From Candidatus Omnitrophota bacterium (lineage in GTDB: Bacteria; Omnitrophota; Gorgyraeia; 2-02-FULL-51-18): a stretch of 42,053 nucleotides of DNA. Positions within the stretch are counted from its first letter, which is position 1, and the number at the start of each line of letters is the position of its first letter. A program made the position numbers and the translations under genes. The stretch spans positions 1-42,053 of the forward strand of contig JAHFFN010000010.1 in assembly GCA_023247915.1 (NCBI GenBank). The letters are read 5' to 3'. The notes beneath the pieces were generated by a model, which did not search any database, had not been told where the DNA came from, and was given only the letters and a program-made list of their open reading frames with translations. Shown here piece after piece: positions 14,704 to 22,667 of this stretch.

Positions 14704-15048
14704 ATGTTCGAGCGAAAACATCAAAAATTAGTACCCGTTTCTGTTTTTGCCAAGCGAATGGTTTTTCACGCGAGCCTTGTTCTTTTATTGCTCTTGGCGG
14801 TGTTGTTTATCGGCATATCCGGCTATCATTGGCTGGCCAATCTTAGCTGGGTGGACTCTCTTCTCAACGCGTCAATGATTTTGGGCGGCATGGGCCCGGT
14901 GGACACACTTACCGCCACCAATGCAAAAATTTTTGCGTCTGTTTACGCGCTATTCAGCGGACTTGTCGTGATTGCCGCCATGGGAATTATTCTCGTGCCT
15001 ATCATGCACCGGGTGCTCCATGCTTTCCATATCCAAGACAATTCTTGA
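14704..15048 (+). CDS. Small two-helix membrane protein, ion-channel-like
   Basis: 114 residues with two membrane helices (~18-40 and ~80-102). Between them is a re-entrant-looking segment WVDSLLNASMILGGMGPVDTLTATNAKIF, placed like the pore loop of two-helix K+ channels. The usual TVGYG filter is absent and ILGGMGP sits in its position. The C-terminus is short and His-containing (HRVLHAFHIQ). I recall uncharacterised proteins with the same NASMILxGMGPVDxLxTxxAKxFAxxYALFSG core, with no known function. ATG 14704 is preferred over TTG 14698 because AAGGGG is 8 nt away. It is preceded by its own extended -10 promoter. Confidence 0.6.
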   Translation: MFERKHQKLVPVSVFAKRMVFHASLVLLLLLAVLFIGISGYHWLANLSWVDSLLNASMILGGMGPVDTLTATNAKIFASVYALFSGLVVIAAMGIILVPIMHRVLHAFHIQDNS

Positions 15049-15081
15049 ACGGCGCCAGGAAATTTTTTAGTGGGAATTCGA

Positions 15082-15110
15082 TTGCTCAAGATTGATGCTT
15101 CATGTAGATT
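15082..15110 (+). promoter_or_regulatory. Putative promoter of the thiolase gene
   Basis: TTGCTC at 15082-15087, a 17-bp spacer, and TAGATT at 15105-15110, in the 77-nt gap before the thiolase ATG at 15126. Each hexamer has two mismatches from the sigma70 consensus. No fatty-acid regulator site is recognisable. Confidence 0.35.
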
Positions 15111-15125
15111 AGAAATAACAATTTT

Positions 15126-16406
15126 ATGAAAAAAATAGCGGTTGTTAACGGCGTACGAACTCCCTTCATCAAGGCTTGGTCGCTTTTTGACCGGATGCCA
15201 GCGCAGAAACTGGGCACGCTTTGCGTGACCGAGCTTTTACAACGCACGGAAATTGACCCCAATTTGATCGATGAAGTGATTATCGGTTGTGTGGGTCAAC
15301 CGATTGACGCGGCCAATGTTGCGCGCGTGATCAGTCTTCAAGCGGGAATTCCTAAAAATAAACGCGCGTATACGGTCAATCGCAATTGCGCTTCCGGTTT
15401 TGAAGCGGTGACCAGCGCGTTTGAAAAGATTAGCCTTGGTTTTGACGACATTGTGATTGCCGGAGGCGCGGAGTCCATGTCGAACGCGCCGCTAGTTTTT
15501 TCCAAAGAAGCGGCGGGGATGTTTATGAAACTCCAGCGCGCGAAAACATTGATGGAAAAACTTGCCGTTATTTCCGGATTTCGTCCGAAACATTTTGCGC
15601 CGGTCGCGGCACTGTCTTTAGCGCTCACCGATCCTACCTGCGGGCTCAATATGGGGCAGACCGCGGAAGTGGTCGCTAAAAAATTTGCCATTTCCCGCGA
15701 ACGTCAGGATGCTTTCGCGCTGGAAAGTCACAAGCGTGTGGTCGCTTCCCGTCAAAAGCTCAGAGAAGAGATGATGAGCGTTTTTATTCCTCCCAAGTTT
15801 GATATTTCCGCCACTGATGACAACGGCGTTCGTGAAAATCTCACGATGGAACAGTTGGCTAAACTGAAACCTGTGTTCGACAAACGCAGCGGCACAGTCA
15901 CAGCGGGCAATTCTTCCCAGATTACCGATGGCGCTTGCGCCCTGCTACTCATGGAAGAGTCCAAAGCACAGAGTTTGGGATATGAGATTCTCGGAACCAT
16001 CGCGGCATACGATTATGTGGGTCTTGAGCCGAGCGAGATGGGGATGGGACCTGCTTTTGTCATTGAAAGAATTTTAAGAAAAGCGGGATTGGCATTAAAA
16101 GATATCGATCTTTTTGAAATCAATGAAGCTTTTGCGGCGCAAGTGTTGGCTAGCTGTGATGCCCTAGCTTCTAAAAAATTTGCTGAAGAAAATTTTCCCG
16201 GTGGCCAAGCGATCGGTCAAATCAATCCGGACATTCTCAATGTGAATGGCGGCGGGATCGCTTTAGGGCATCCGGTGGGTGTCACCGGCGCGAGACTGGT
16301 TTTAACCTGTCTTAAAGAAATGAAACGTCGCGGTCTCAAACGCGGGCTGGTATCTCTTTGTATCGGCGGCGGACAGGGCGGCGGGATTTTGCTGGAAAGA
16401 AACTGA
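15126..16406 (+). CDS. Acetyl-CoA acyltransferase (3-ketoacyl-CoA thiolase)
   Basis: 426 residues, a full-length thiolase. Landmarks: nucleophile Cys88 in TVNRNCASGFEAV, GGAESMSNAP, NEAFAAQVLA, NVNGGGIALGHPVGVTGARL (catalytic His) and SLCIGGGQGGGILLE (second Cys). It cleaves 3-ketoacyl-CoA with CoA in beta-oxidation, or the reverse for acetoacetyl-CoA. The adjacent hydratase/dehydrogenase favours beta-oxidation, in a FadI/FadA-like role. The insert FRPKHFAPVAALSLALTDPTCGLNMGQTAE is typical of FadI-type enzymes. Its stop overlaps the next start (TGATG at 16404-16408), so the two subunits are translated together. No acyl-CoA dehydrogenase or ligase lies in the window. Confidence 0.92.
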   Translation: MKKIAVVNGVRTPFIKAWSLFDRMPAQKLGTLCVTELLQRTEIDPNLIDEVIIGCVGQPIDAANVARVISLQAGIPKNKRAYTVNRNCASGFEAVTSAFEKISLGFDDIVIAGGAESMSNAPLVFSKEAAGMFMKLQRAKTLMEKLAVISGFRPKHFAPVAALSLALTDPTCGLNMGQTAEVVAKKFAISRERQDAFALESHKRVVASRQKLREEMMSVFIPPKFDISATDDNGVRENLTMEQLAKLKPVFDKRSGTVTAGNSSQITDGACALLLMEESKAQSLGYEILGTIAAYDYVGLEPSEMGMGPAFVIERILRKAGLALKDIDLFEINEAFAAQVLASCDALASKKFAEENFPGGQAIGQINPDILNVNGGGIALGHPVGVTGARLVLTCLKEMKRRGLKRGLVSLCIGGGQGGGILLERN

Positions 16407-18520
16407 TGCCTAACGCTTGGAAGCTTTTGGTTGAAAACGGGATCGGTAATTTAGTTTTTGATTGTCCGGATACCGAAGTCAATATTCTCACCTCGGAACG
16501 TTTGAAAGCCCTCGATACCATTCTGGATGAAATTGCCTCCAATCAAGCTCTTAAAGCGCTTCTAGTGACTAGCGCCAAAAACCGTATTTTTATCGCCGGT
16601 GCTGATATTAAAGAAATTGAAGGCATTCAAGTCAAAAAAGATGCGTTCGAAAAAGCCGAGCAGGGGAAAAAGATTTTTCAAAAACTGGAAGATTTGAAAA
16701 TTCCCACGATTTGTGTGATCAATGGCGCTTGTTTGGGGGGCGGCTACGAGTTGGCACTGGCTTGCCGTTACCGGCTGGCCTGTTTTTCAAACAATGTGAA
16801 AATTGGTTTGCCTGAAGTAAATCTGGGGATTTTGCCGGGCTTTGGGGGCAGCATTCGCTTGCCACGCCGCATCGGTCTTTTGAAAGCCTTGCCTATGATT
16901 TTGGCGGGACGTATCGTGTCCGCCGAGGATGCGTTGAAAAACAAAATGGTGGATCACCTGTATCCTGAGAAAACACTTTTGGAAGATGCCAAGCGTTTTG
17001 CCCAGATGGTGGTCAAGCGCGGAGGTTTTTCGCGCCGCGCTAAGAAAGACGCGATGACTTGGTTTTTGGAAGATACGTTTATCGGTCGAGCCATCGTTTT
17101 TTCCAAAGCCAAGAAAGACGTGCTCAAAAAAACCAAAGGCGTTTATCCGGCGCCGCTAGAAATCATCAAACTGATCTCAAAAACGGTCGGACGAAAAGGC
17201 GCTGCGGTTTATCGCTTGGAGAGTGAGCATTTTTCTAATTTAGGAACGACCGAGGTCTCTAAAAATCTCATTAAAGTTTTTTTCTTGAGCGAAAAATACA
17301 AAAAATTTCGTTGGACAGACAGCGCTGTTGCGGCCGATGGCATTCAAAAATGCGGGGTGGTAGGTGCGGGGGTGATGGGCGGCGGCATCGCGCAGCTAGT
17401 GAGTTATCGCGATATCCCGGTGCGTGTGAAGGATTTGAATGAAAAAGCGCTGGCCGGTGCTTTAAAAGAAGCGATGGGCATTTACAAAAGCGCGCTTAAG
17501 AAAAGAAAAATTAAAAAACACGAACTTGAAAATAAGATGGGGCTTATCTCCACCAGCCTCGATAATTCGGGACTTAAAAATTCCGGGATGGTGATTGAGG
17601 CGGTGGTGGAAGATCTGGGCATTAAACAAAAAGTATTTCATGAGCTGGGGGATTTGACCAGCCCCGAGGTCATTTTGGCGTCTAACACCTCTTCGCTTTC
17701 AGTGACCAAGATGGCGGAGAGCTGCCGTTATCCTGAGCGCGTGGTGGGTCTGCATTTTTTTAATCCTGTCAATCGCATGCCGCTGGTCGAAGTGATTCGC
17801 GCGGCCAAAACTTCGGCGGAGACTCTCGAAAAAACGATTCTTTTCTCACGGCGTCTTGGAAAAACCGTCATCGTGGTGGAGGATAAGCCTGGATTTTTAG
17901 TGAACCGTTTACTGCTCCCGTATTTGAATGAGGCGGCTTATCTTTTGGAAGACGGTATTTCGCCGTTTGAGATCGACACTCTTGCTGAAAAGTTTGGCAT
18001 GCCGATGGGACCAATTGAATTGGCGGATCAAGTAGGCATTGATGTCGGTTATAAAGTCGCGCACATCTTGCAGGAGGCGTTTGGCGACCGCATGAAGGTC
18101 GCGTCCATCCTGGAGGTAGTTAAAAAACAGGGACTTCTCGGAAAAAAATCAGGAAAAGGATTTTATGTTTATAAAGGCCGGCAAAAATTCGCGAACCCGG
18201 AAGTAAAATTAAATTTTAGCACCAAAAAAGTGGCCGCCGAAGACGCCCGGAAACGCATGATTTACATCATGATTAATGAGGCCGCGCGCTGCTTGGAAGA
18301 AAAAGTCATTGATAGCGCCGCGACCGTGGATATCGGAATGATTATGGGCACAGGGTTTCCGCCATTTCGTGGAGGACTCTTGCGTTACGCCGACTCGGTG
18401 GGCTTGGCCAATATTGTGAAGGATCTTGAGCGTTTTCAAAATCAGGTGGACGCCAAACGTTTTGAACCCAGTGCTTATCTTCGTGAGCTCGCCAAAAAGG
18501 GCGGGACTTTTTATTCTTAA
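16406..18520 (+). CDS. Enoyl-CoA hydratase / 3-hydroxyacyl-CoA dehydrogenase (FadB/FadJ-like)
   Basis: 704 residues. The N-terminal crotonase domain (~1-190) has FIAGADIKEI, GACLGGGYELALACR and LPEVNLGILPGFGGSIRL, keeping both catalytic Glu of the hydratase. The NAD-binding dehydrogenase (~325-500) has CGVVGAGVMGGGIAQ, ASNTSSLSVTKMA and VVGLHFFNPVNRMPLVEVI with the His of the dyad. Two C-terminal helical domains follow (PGFLVNRLLLPYLNEA, GTGFPPFRGGLLRYAD). It performs the two middle steps of beta-oxidation and should form a complex with the thiolase. ATG 16406 overlaps the thiolase stop. Reading through from farther upstream would only translate the end of the thiolase in another frame. Confidence 0.93.
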   Translation: MPNAWKLLVENGIGNLVFDCPDTEVNILTSERLKALDTILDEIASNQALKALLVTSAKNRIFIAGADIKEIEGIQVKKDAFEKAEQGKKIFQKLEDLKIPTICVINGACLGGGYELALACRYRLACFSNNVKIGLPEVNLGILPGFGGSIRLPRRIGLLKALPMILAGRIVSAEDALKNKMVDHLYPEKTLLEDAKRFAQMVVKRGGFSRRAKKDAMTWFLEDTFIGRAIVFSKAKKDVLKKTKGVYPAPLEIIKLISKTVGRKGAAVYRLESEHFSNLGTTEVSKNLIKVFFLSEKYKKFRWTDSAVAADGIQKCGVVGAGVMGGGIAQLVSYRDIPVRVKDLNEKALAGALKEAMGIYKSALKKRKIKKHELENKMGLISTSLDNSGLKNSGMVIEAVVEDLGIKQKVFHELGDLTSPEVILASNTSSLSVTKMAESCRYPERVVGLHFFNPVNRMPLVEVIRAAKTSAETLEKTILFSRRLGKTVIVVEDKPGFLVNRLLLPYLNEAAYLLEDGISPFEIDTLAEKFGMPMGPIELADQVGIDVGYKVAHILQEAFGDRMKVASILEVVKKQGLLGKKSGKGFYVYKGRQKFANPEVKLNFSTKKVAAEDARKRMIYIMINEAARCLEEKVIDSAATVDIGMIMGTGFPPFRGGLLRYADSVGLANIVKDLERFQNQVDAKRFEPSAYLRELAKKGGTFYS

Positions 18521-18560
18521 ATTCAAAGAAACCGTCACGACTAAAAAAGGAGTTCTCTGT

Positions 18561-19142
18561 ATGAGATCACATAACACATCGAGAAAAGTTCTCGTGGGAT
18601 TTTTAATTTCCTTTTTATTTTTAGGTTTAGCCGGGCAGAAAGTTTGGGCAGCCACGGCCGAAGAAATCGACATGAATGCCGATAAGGCGCTCGAACATTT
18701 TTATGACGAAGTCAAAGGCGGAAAAGAGCTAGTCAATAAAGCCAAGGGTGTTTTGATTTTCCCAAGTGTCATCAAAGCGGGTATTGGCATTGGCGGCGAG
18801 TATGGGGAAGGCTCGCTAAGAACCAATGGATTGATTTTTAAAGGAAAGACGGTCGATTATTACAGCACCGCCGCCGCTTCCTTGGGCTTTCAGTTGGGCG
18901 CGCAGAAAAAATCCATCATTGTTATTTTTATGCAGGACGAGGCGCTCAAAAATTTCCAGGCTAGTTCCGGTTGGAAGGCCGGGGTGGATGCCTCTATTGC
19001 CGTGGTCAAGGTTGGCGCTGGCGGCGCGATGGACAGCTCTAATCTCAAAGAACCCATTCTTGCTTTTATTTTCGGGCAAAAAGGGTTGATGTATAACCTG
19101 ACATTGGAAGGCGCGAAGTTTACAAAATTAAATAAAAGCTAA
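18561..19142 (+). CDS. Exported SYLF (Ysc84-like) domain protein
   Basis: 193 residues: a signal peptide to ~30 (VLVGFLISFLFLGLAGQKVWA), then a complete SYLF domain. Landmarks are AKGVLIFPSVIKAGIGIGGEYGEGSL, YYSTAAASLGFQLGAQKKSIIVIFM, WKAGVDASIAVVKVGAGG and FGQKGLMYNLTLEGAKFTKL. SYLF domains bind phosphoinositides in eukaryotes; in bacteria the exported versions are uncharacterised and are thought to act at the envelope. A ribosome site AAAAGGAG precedes ATG 18561, 40 nt after the hydratase/dehydrogenase stop. It is followed at once by mgtE and may share its transcript. Confidence 0.85.
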   Translation: MRSHNTSRKVLVGFLISFLFLGLAGQKVWAATAEEIDMNADKALEHFYDEVKGGKELVNKAKGVLIFPSVIKAGIGIGGEYGEGSLRTNGLIFKGKTVDYYSTAAASLGFQLGAQKKSIIVIFMQDEALKNFQASSGWKAGVDASIAVVKVGAGGAMDSSNLKEPILAFIFGQKGLMYNLTLEGAKFTKLNKS

Positions 19143-19148
19143 TTACCC

Positions 19149-20387
19149 ATGAAGCGGCTGAGTGACATCGAAAAATGGAAGCAACTCGTCCGGTTTGATG
19201 TCACTCAAGCCGCTTCTGATTTTGCAGCTCAGCCGGCCGGAGATGCCGCCGACGCCGCCGAAATATTGGGTGTGGCCTACATGGTCGATGTGGTGTGCCA
19301 GCTTGGCACCGATGTCGCTGCTGATCTTCTAAGAAATCTTCCCGAGGATTTCCGCAAGAAAGTCATCACTGAGCTTCCGGAAGAAAAATCAAAGCCCCTC
19401 CTAGAAATTCTCTCCTACAAATCCGGCACCGCCGGTGCTTTGATGGCCAAAGAATATCTTTCGGTTCCGCTGGATTCCAAGATTGAGGATGTCCGGAAAT
19501 ATCTCCAAGCATTGCCGCCGCACAAAAAGGGAAAGGTTTCCTATATTTATGTGGTGGATCAAAATCGCCGACTGGAGGGAGTCATCCAGGTGCGCGATTT
19601 GGTTTTTCATACAGATTCCAGGCCTATTCGTGAAATTTTAAAAAGTCCGGTGGTTCAAGTGGAGACGGGTATGTCCCAGCTGGATGTGGCGAAGCTTTTG
19701 CAACGCCATCGTTATTTGGGACTTCCAGTGGTTGACGCCGCACAGAAACTTGTCGGGGTCGTCAATGCGGACACCGCGCTTCAAATTTTTGAGCACGAGG
19801 CCGAAGAGGATATCGCCAAAATCGTCGGTACTAGCGCCGAAGAAATCAAAGCCGGCTCGGTGTTTAAAATCGTAAGCCTCAGGCTTCCGTGGCTTTCGGT
19901 GAATATTGTCAGCGGCCTGATTTGCGCCTTGATCTCCGGGTTTTTTGAAAATGATTTAGCGACGGTCGCTGCGCTCTTTCTTTTTGTGCCGATGGTATTA
20001 GGAATTTCCGAAAGCATCGGTGTTCAAGGCGCTACGATGGTTGTTCGGAATTTGGCGACAGGAAATATTTCACTAGGCTCTCTGACGCGGCTATTTTTTC
20101 GCGAAGCCGCCGCTGGGATTTTTATCGGCGTTGTCTGCGGGATGGTGGTGGGCATCGCCGGCTCTTTTTGGAAAGCCAATCACCTGATAGGAATCGCCCT
20201 GGCAAGTTCTATGACTTTGTCTATCGGGTTGTCCGCGCTCATTGGTTTGGCATTGCCACTTATTTTTAAACGCTTTAAAATTGATCCGGCAATTGCGTCC
20301 GGGCCGCTGGTATTGGCCATTTGCGATATTCAGGCGCTTATGGTTTATTTTAATTTATCCAGCATGATTTTAAAAACCGCCCAATAA
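19149..20387 (+). CDS. mgtE: MgtE-family magnesium transporter
   Basis: 412 residues. An N-terminal MgtE domain (~5-105, VDVVCQLGTDVAADLLRNLPEDFRKKVI…LSYKSGTAGALMAKEYLSV) is followed by two CBS domains (~108-225), the connecting helix, and five membrane segments (~238-410). The last of these carries DPAIASGPLVLAICDIQALMVYF, which matches the pore helix with the Mg-binding Asp. It is slightly shorter than typical MgtE (~450). It imports Mg2+ at the inner membrane with gating by the cytosolic domains. It begins 6 nt after the SYLF gene. No magnesium riboswitch is possible in so short a gap. Confidence 0.9.
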   Translation: MKRLSDIEKWKQLVRFDVTQAASDFAAQPAGDAADAAEILGVAYMVDVVCQLGTDVAADLLRNLPEDFRKKVITELPEEKSKPLLEILSYKSGTAGALMAKEYLSVPLDSKIEDVRKYLQALPPHKKGKVSYIYVVDQNRRLEGVIQVRDLVFHTDSRPIREILKSPVVQVETGMSQLDVAKLLQRHRYLGLPVVDAAQKLVGVVNADTALQIFEHEAEEDIAKIVGTSAEEIKAGSVFKIVSLRLPWLSVNIVSGLICALISGFFENDLATVAALFLFVPMVLGISESIGVQGATMVVRNLATGNISLGSLTRLFFREAAAGIFIGVVCGMVVGIAGSFWKANHLIGIALASSMTLSIGLSALIGLALPLIFKRFKIDPAIASGPLVLAICDIQALMVYFNLSSMILKTAQ

Positions 20388-20392
20388 ATATT

Positions 20393-20656
20393 TTGAAAAA
20401 ACGCACGCGAAGTCGGTGGTTTGTTTATATTTTAGAATGTAAGAACGGTTCGTTGTATACAGGCATCACCACGGATGTAAAAAGACGCTTTCAAGAGCAT
20501 CTTCAAAAATCCGCGCGTTACACCAGTTACAACCCGCCGGTTCGGCTGGCGTATCAGGAAAACGCCAAGAACCGTTCCGCCGCGTTAAAACGTGAAATCC
20601 GGATCAAGCGTCTGACAAGAGCCGCCAAACTAAAATTGATTTCTTCAAAACCATGA
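20393..20656 (+). CDS. GIY-YIG nuclease-like protein (UPF0213/YhbQ type)
   Basis: 87 residues with WFVYILECKNGSLYTGITTDVKRRFQEH (the GIY-YIG core, here VYI and YTG), the conserved Arg in KRRFQEH, and SAALKREIRIKRLTRAAKLKLI at the end. This is the short single-domain UPF0213 family, with unknown targets and possible DNA-repair roles. The start is TTG 20393 (no ATG in frame), 5 nt after the mgtE stop. Its end overlaps the start of the oxidase gene by ATGA. The weak start suggests low expression. Confidence 0.85.
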   Translation: MKKRTRSRWFVYILECKNGSLYTGITTDVKRRFQEHLQKSARYTSYNPPVRLAYQENAKNRSAALKREIRIKRLTRAAKLKLISSKP

Positions 20657-21306
20657 CAAAAACGCATTTGGAATTAAAATCTGAACAGGAAAAAACGCTA
20701 AGTTCTCCCCGGAGGCGCTACGGACTTTTGGCGAAGCTTCTGTTTCTTTTTATGGATGTGTTTTACGGACAAAAAAGAACTCTCTCCAAATTTAAAGTTT
20801 TGGAAGTGATTGCCCGCGTTCCTTATCAAGCTTGGGAGCATGTGGCTTATATCGCGATGACGCACACGTATGGCAAACCTCACTTTGCCCGCCGGGTTTT
20901 TGATTTTGTGAAAGAATCAAGGAGTCAGCAGGATAACGAGCAGTGGCATTTACTGATCTTGGAAGAAATAGTCCAGGAAAAACAAGCCAAAGAGAATTTT
21001 TTCCTCTACCGTTTTTTACCGCAGGTGGTCGCGTTTGCGTATTATCATGTGAGTTGGCTGCTTTATGTGATGAAGCCGGCATGGAGTTACGCGCTCAATG
21101 CTGATTTTGAGGATCACGCGGAGCACGAATACATGGAATTTGTCCGGGACAATCCTTCTTTTGAAAAGGAAAGATTTGAAAGTGATTTCAAAAAAGATTA
21201 CGGGGAATTTGATACCCTGGCGGATCTTTTCAGAAATATCGGTCTTGACGAAAGAATACATAAAGAAGAAAGTTTAAACCGGATACAACACGCGAGATTT
21301 TCTTAA
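20653..21306 (+). CDS. Alternative oxidase / PTOX-family di-iron quinol oxidase
   Basis: 217 residues with all six di-iron ligands in place: Glu51 (VLEVIARVPYQ, the LETxARVPYF-type motif of plastid terminal oxidase), Glu96 and His99 (NEQWHLLILEE), Glu153 (ADFEDHAEHEY), and Glu200 and His203 (DERIHKEES). The middle hydrophobic stretch FLPQVVAFAYYHVSWLLYVM is the membrane-facing helix. These enzymes oxidise quinol and reduce O2 to water without pumping protons, relieving over-reduction. The protein is shorter than plant AOX and resembles PTOX more. Its ATG overlaps the GIY-YIG stop, and Sco and MsrA genes follow, so an oxygen/redox-stress operon is inferred. Confidence 0.85.
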   Translation: MTKTHLELKSEQEKTLSSPRRRYGLLAKLLFLFMDVFYGQKRTLSKFKVLEVIARVPYQAWEHVAYIAMTHTYGKPHFARRVFDFVKESRSQQDNEQWHLLILEEIVQEKQAKENFFLYRFLPQVVAFAYYHVSWLLYVMKPAWSYALNADFEDHAEHEYMEFVRDNPSFEKERFESDFKKDYGEFDTLADLFRNIGLDERIHKEESLNRIQHARFS

Positions 21307-21316
21307 GAGCCTAGCC

Positions 21317-21910
21317 ATGTCAAAAAAATCACCGATTTCCACGAATCTTTTAATGCTGCTGATCGCCGGACTCTTTGGCGGACTACTTATTCTTATCAGC
21401 TACAAATTGTATGACATGGGTTATTTGGGGCGGGGGACGGCACTGCCCGTGGAGGGTCAAGCGCCGACATTCAGCCTGACGGAGCGAAGCGGCAAAACGC
21501 TGAACTCTTCTGATTTGAAGGGCAAGGTTTGGGTGGCGGATTTTATTTTTACGCGTTGCGCCGGCCAGTGCCCCATGATGAGTTTAAAGATGAAAGAGCT
21601 TTCCAAAGCCTTTCCCGGAGCTGTTTTTGTGTCGTTTACCAGTGATCCAGAATATGACACGGCGGAAGTGTTATCGACCTACGCTTCTTGGTATGAAGCG
21701 GATACGAACCGGTGGTTTTTTGTGACGGGGAAAAAAGAAGCGTTGAATCAGGTGGCGGTCGGCCTCAAACTCAGCCAAATGGATTCTCCCGACATGCATA
21801 GCAATTATTTTGTTTTGATGGATGTCAAAAGCAGAGTGCGGGGTTATTATGACGCCAATGACGCTGAGGCCATGGAAAAACTAAAGACAAGTCTCCGGAA
21901 GCTTTTATAA
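21317..21910 (+). CDS. Sco1/SenC-family copper/thiol-disulfide protein
   Basis: 197 residues, anchored by one N-terminal helix (~10-29) with a thioredoxin-fold domain outside the cytoplasm. The Sco copper motif Cys81-x3-Cys85 ([10 protein letters not shown]) and the distal ligand His161 ([12 protein letters not shown]) are present. Sco proteins deliver copper or electrons to the CuA site of cytochrome oxidase. No oxidase subunit genes are in this window, so a more general thiol/copper role next to the alternative oxidase and MsrA is possible. It follows the oxidase by 10 nt and ends overlapping msrA (TAATG at 21908). Confidence 0.88.
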   Translation: MSKKSPISTNLLMLLIAGLFGGLLILISYKLYDMGYLGRGTALPVEGQAPTFSLTERSGKTLNSSDLKGKVWVADFIFTRCAGQCPMMSLKMKELSKAFPGAVFVSFTSDPEYDTAEVLSTYASWYEADTNRWFFVTGKKEALNQVAVGLKLSQMDSPDMHSNYFVLMDVKSRVRGYYDANDAEAMEKLKTSLRKLL

Positions 21911-22521
21911 TGAAGGTTCGACGGATTTTCATTTTTTTAATAGCGGCCACTTTGTTTACAATGCCCGCATGGAGCGAAATCATGAATCAAAAATTGGAAA
22001 AAGCGGCGTTCGGCGCTGGTTGTTTTTGGGGAGTAGAAAAAGTTTTCGGAGAACTCGACGGCGTGGTCTCAACGGCCGTGGGTTACACGGGCGGTACGGT
22101 GCCCAATCCCAGTTATGAGCAGGTTTGTAGCGGGCGCACGGGTCACGCGGAGGCGATTGAAGTGGTGTATGACCCCTCCAAAATAAGCTATGAAGATTTG
22201 CTTGAGTTTTTTTGGACGCATCATGACCCGACCACGCTCAATCGACAGGGGAATGATGTCGGGACTCAATACCGTTCCGTTATTTTTTACTACACACCCG
22301 AGCAAAAAACCGCTGCTGAAAAGTCAAAGGCGCTTTTAGACAAGTCCGGCGTGTTGAAATTTCCCATCAAAACAGAGATTGCCGCCGCCAAAGAATTTTA
22401 CCGCGCGGAAGAATACCACCAGAAGTATTTACAAAAAAATCCGGGCGGTTATTGTCACATTCAGCTTCAATCCGCCAAGATCAGCCATATTTTGCGTGCG
22501 GAACGAGGGCTTAAGAGTTAA
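21910..22521 (+). CDS. msrA: Exported peptide-methionine (S)-S-oxide reductase
   Basis: 203 residues: a signal peptide at ~1-22 ([18 protein letters not shown]), then an MsrA domain with catalytic Cys38 ([12 protein letters not shown]), [28 protein letters not shown], the [22 protein letters not shown] core, and [18 protein letters not shown] with a resolving Cys. It reduces Met sulfoxide in proteins. The signal peptide places it in the periplasm, where it would need an extracytoplasmic thiol donor, and the Sco-like neighbour could serve. Its ATG overlaps the Sco gene stop. It is the last gene of this operon, before the iron-type promoter at 22530. Confidence 0.93.
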   Translation: MKVRRIFIFLIAATLFTMPAWSEIMNQKLEKAAFGAGCFWGVEKVFGELDGVVSTAVGYTGGTVPNPSYEQVCSGRTGHAEAIEVVYDPSKISYEDLLEFFWTHHDPTTLNRQGNDVGTQYRSVIFYYTPEQKTAAEKSKALLDKSGVLKFPIKTEIAAAKEFYRAEEYHQKYLQKNPGGYCHIQLQSAKISHILRAERGLKS

Positions 22522-22529
22522 TTAATTTC

Positions 22530-22633
22530 TTGACGGACTTCCTCTATTGAGATATCCTCTCAATTGAGATTAATTCTCAATCCAAACTCTGGATTGAGAA
22601 CTTTTTTGGAGAATACTTGAGAATGAGTCTCAA
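22530..22633 (+). promoter_or_regulatory. Promoter with three Fur-like palindromes upstream of the TonB receptor
   Basis: TTGACG (22530-22535), 17 bp, TATCCT (22553-22558) forms a promoter. It overlaps the first of three 17-bp palindromes of the form TTGAGA-N5-TCTCAA: 22547-22563, 22564-22580 (directly abutting) and 22617-22633. A lone TTGAGA half-site is at 22594. The inverted TGAGA/TCTCA arms resemble Fur boxes of the GAGAATnATTCTC kind, though the central five bases differ in each copy. With a TonB-dependent receptor next, iron repression by a Fur-family regulator is the likely meaning. Confidence 0.7.
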
Positions 22634-22667
22634 TGAAGGAAATAAAAATAAATAGAGGAAGTGACTT

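Noticed and set aside
18426-18560. N-terminal extension of the SYLF protein into the dehydrogenase gene
   Set aside because: ATG 18561 has a good ribosome site and gives a normal signal peptide; the extension overlaps a real gene in another frame.
22547-22633. Short repeated palindromes as a possible CRISPR or hairpin array
   Set aside because: Units are only 17 bp, abut each other or lie 36 bp apart without spacers of constant size, and sit at a promoter; operator sites fit better.
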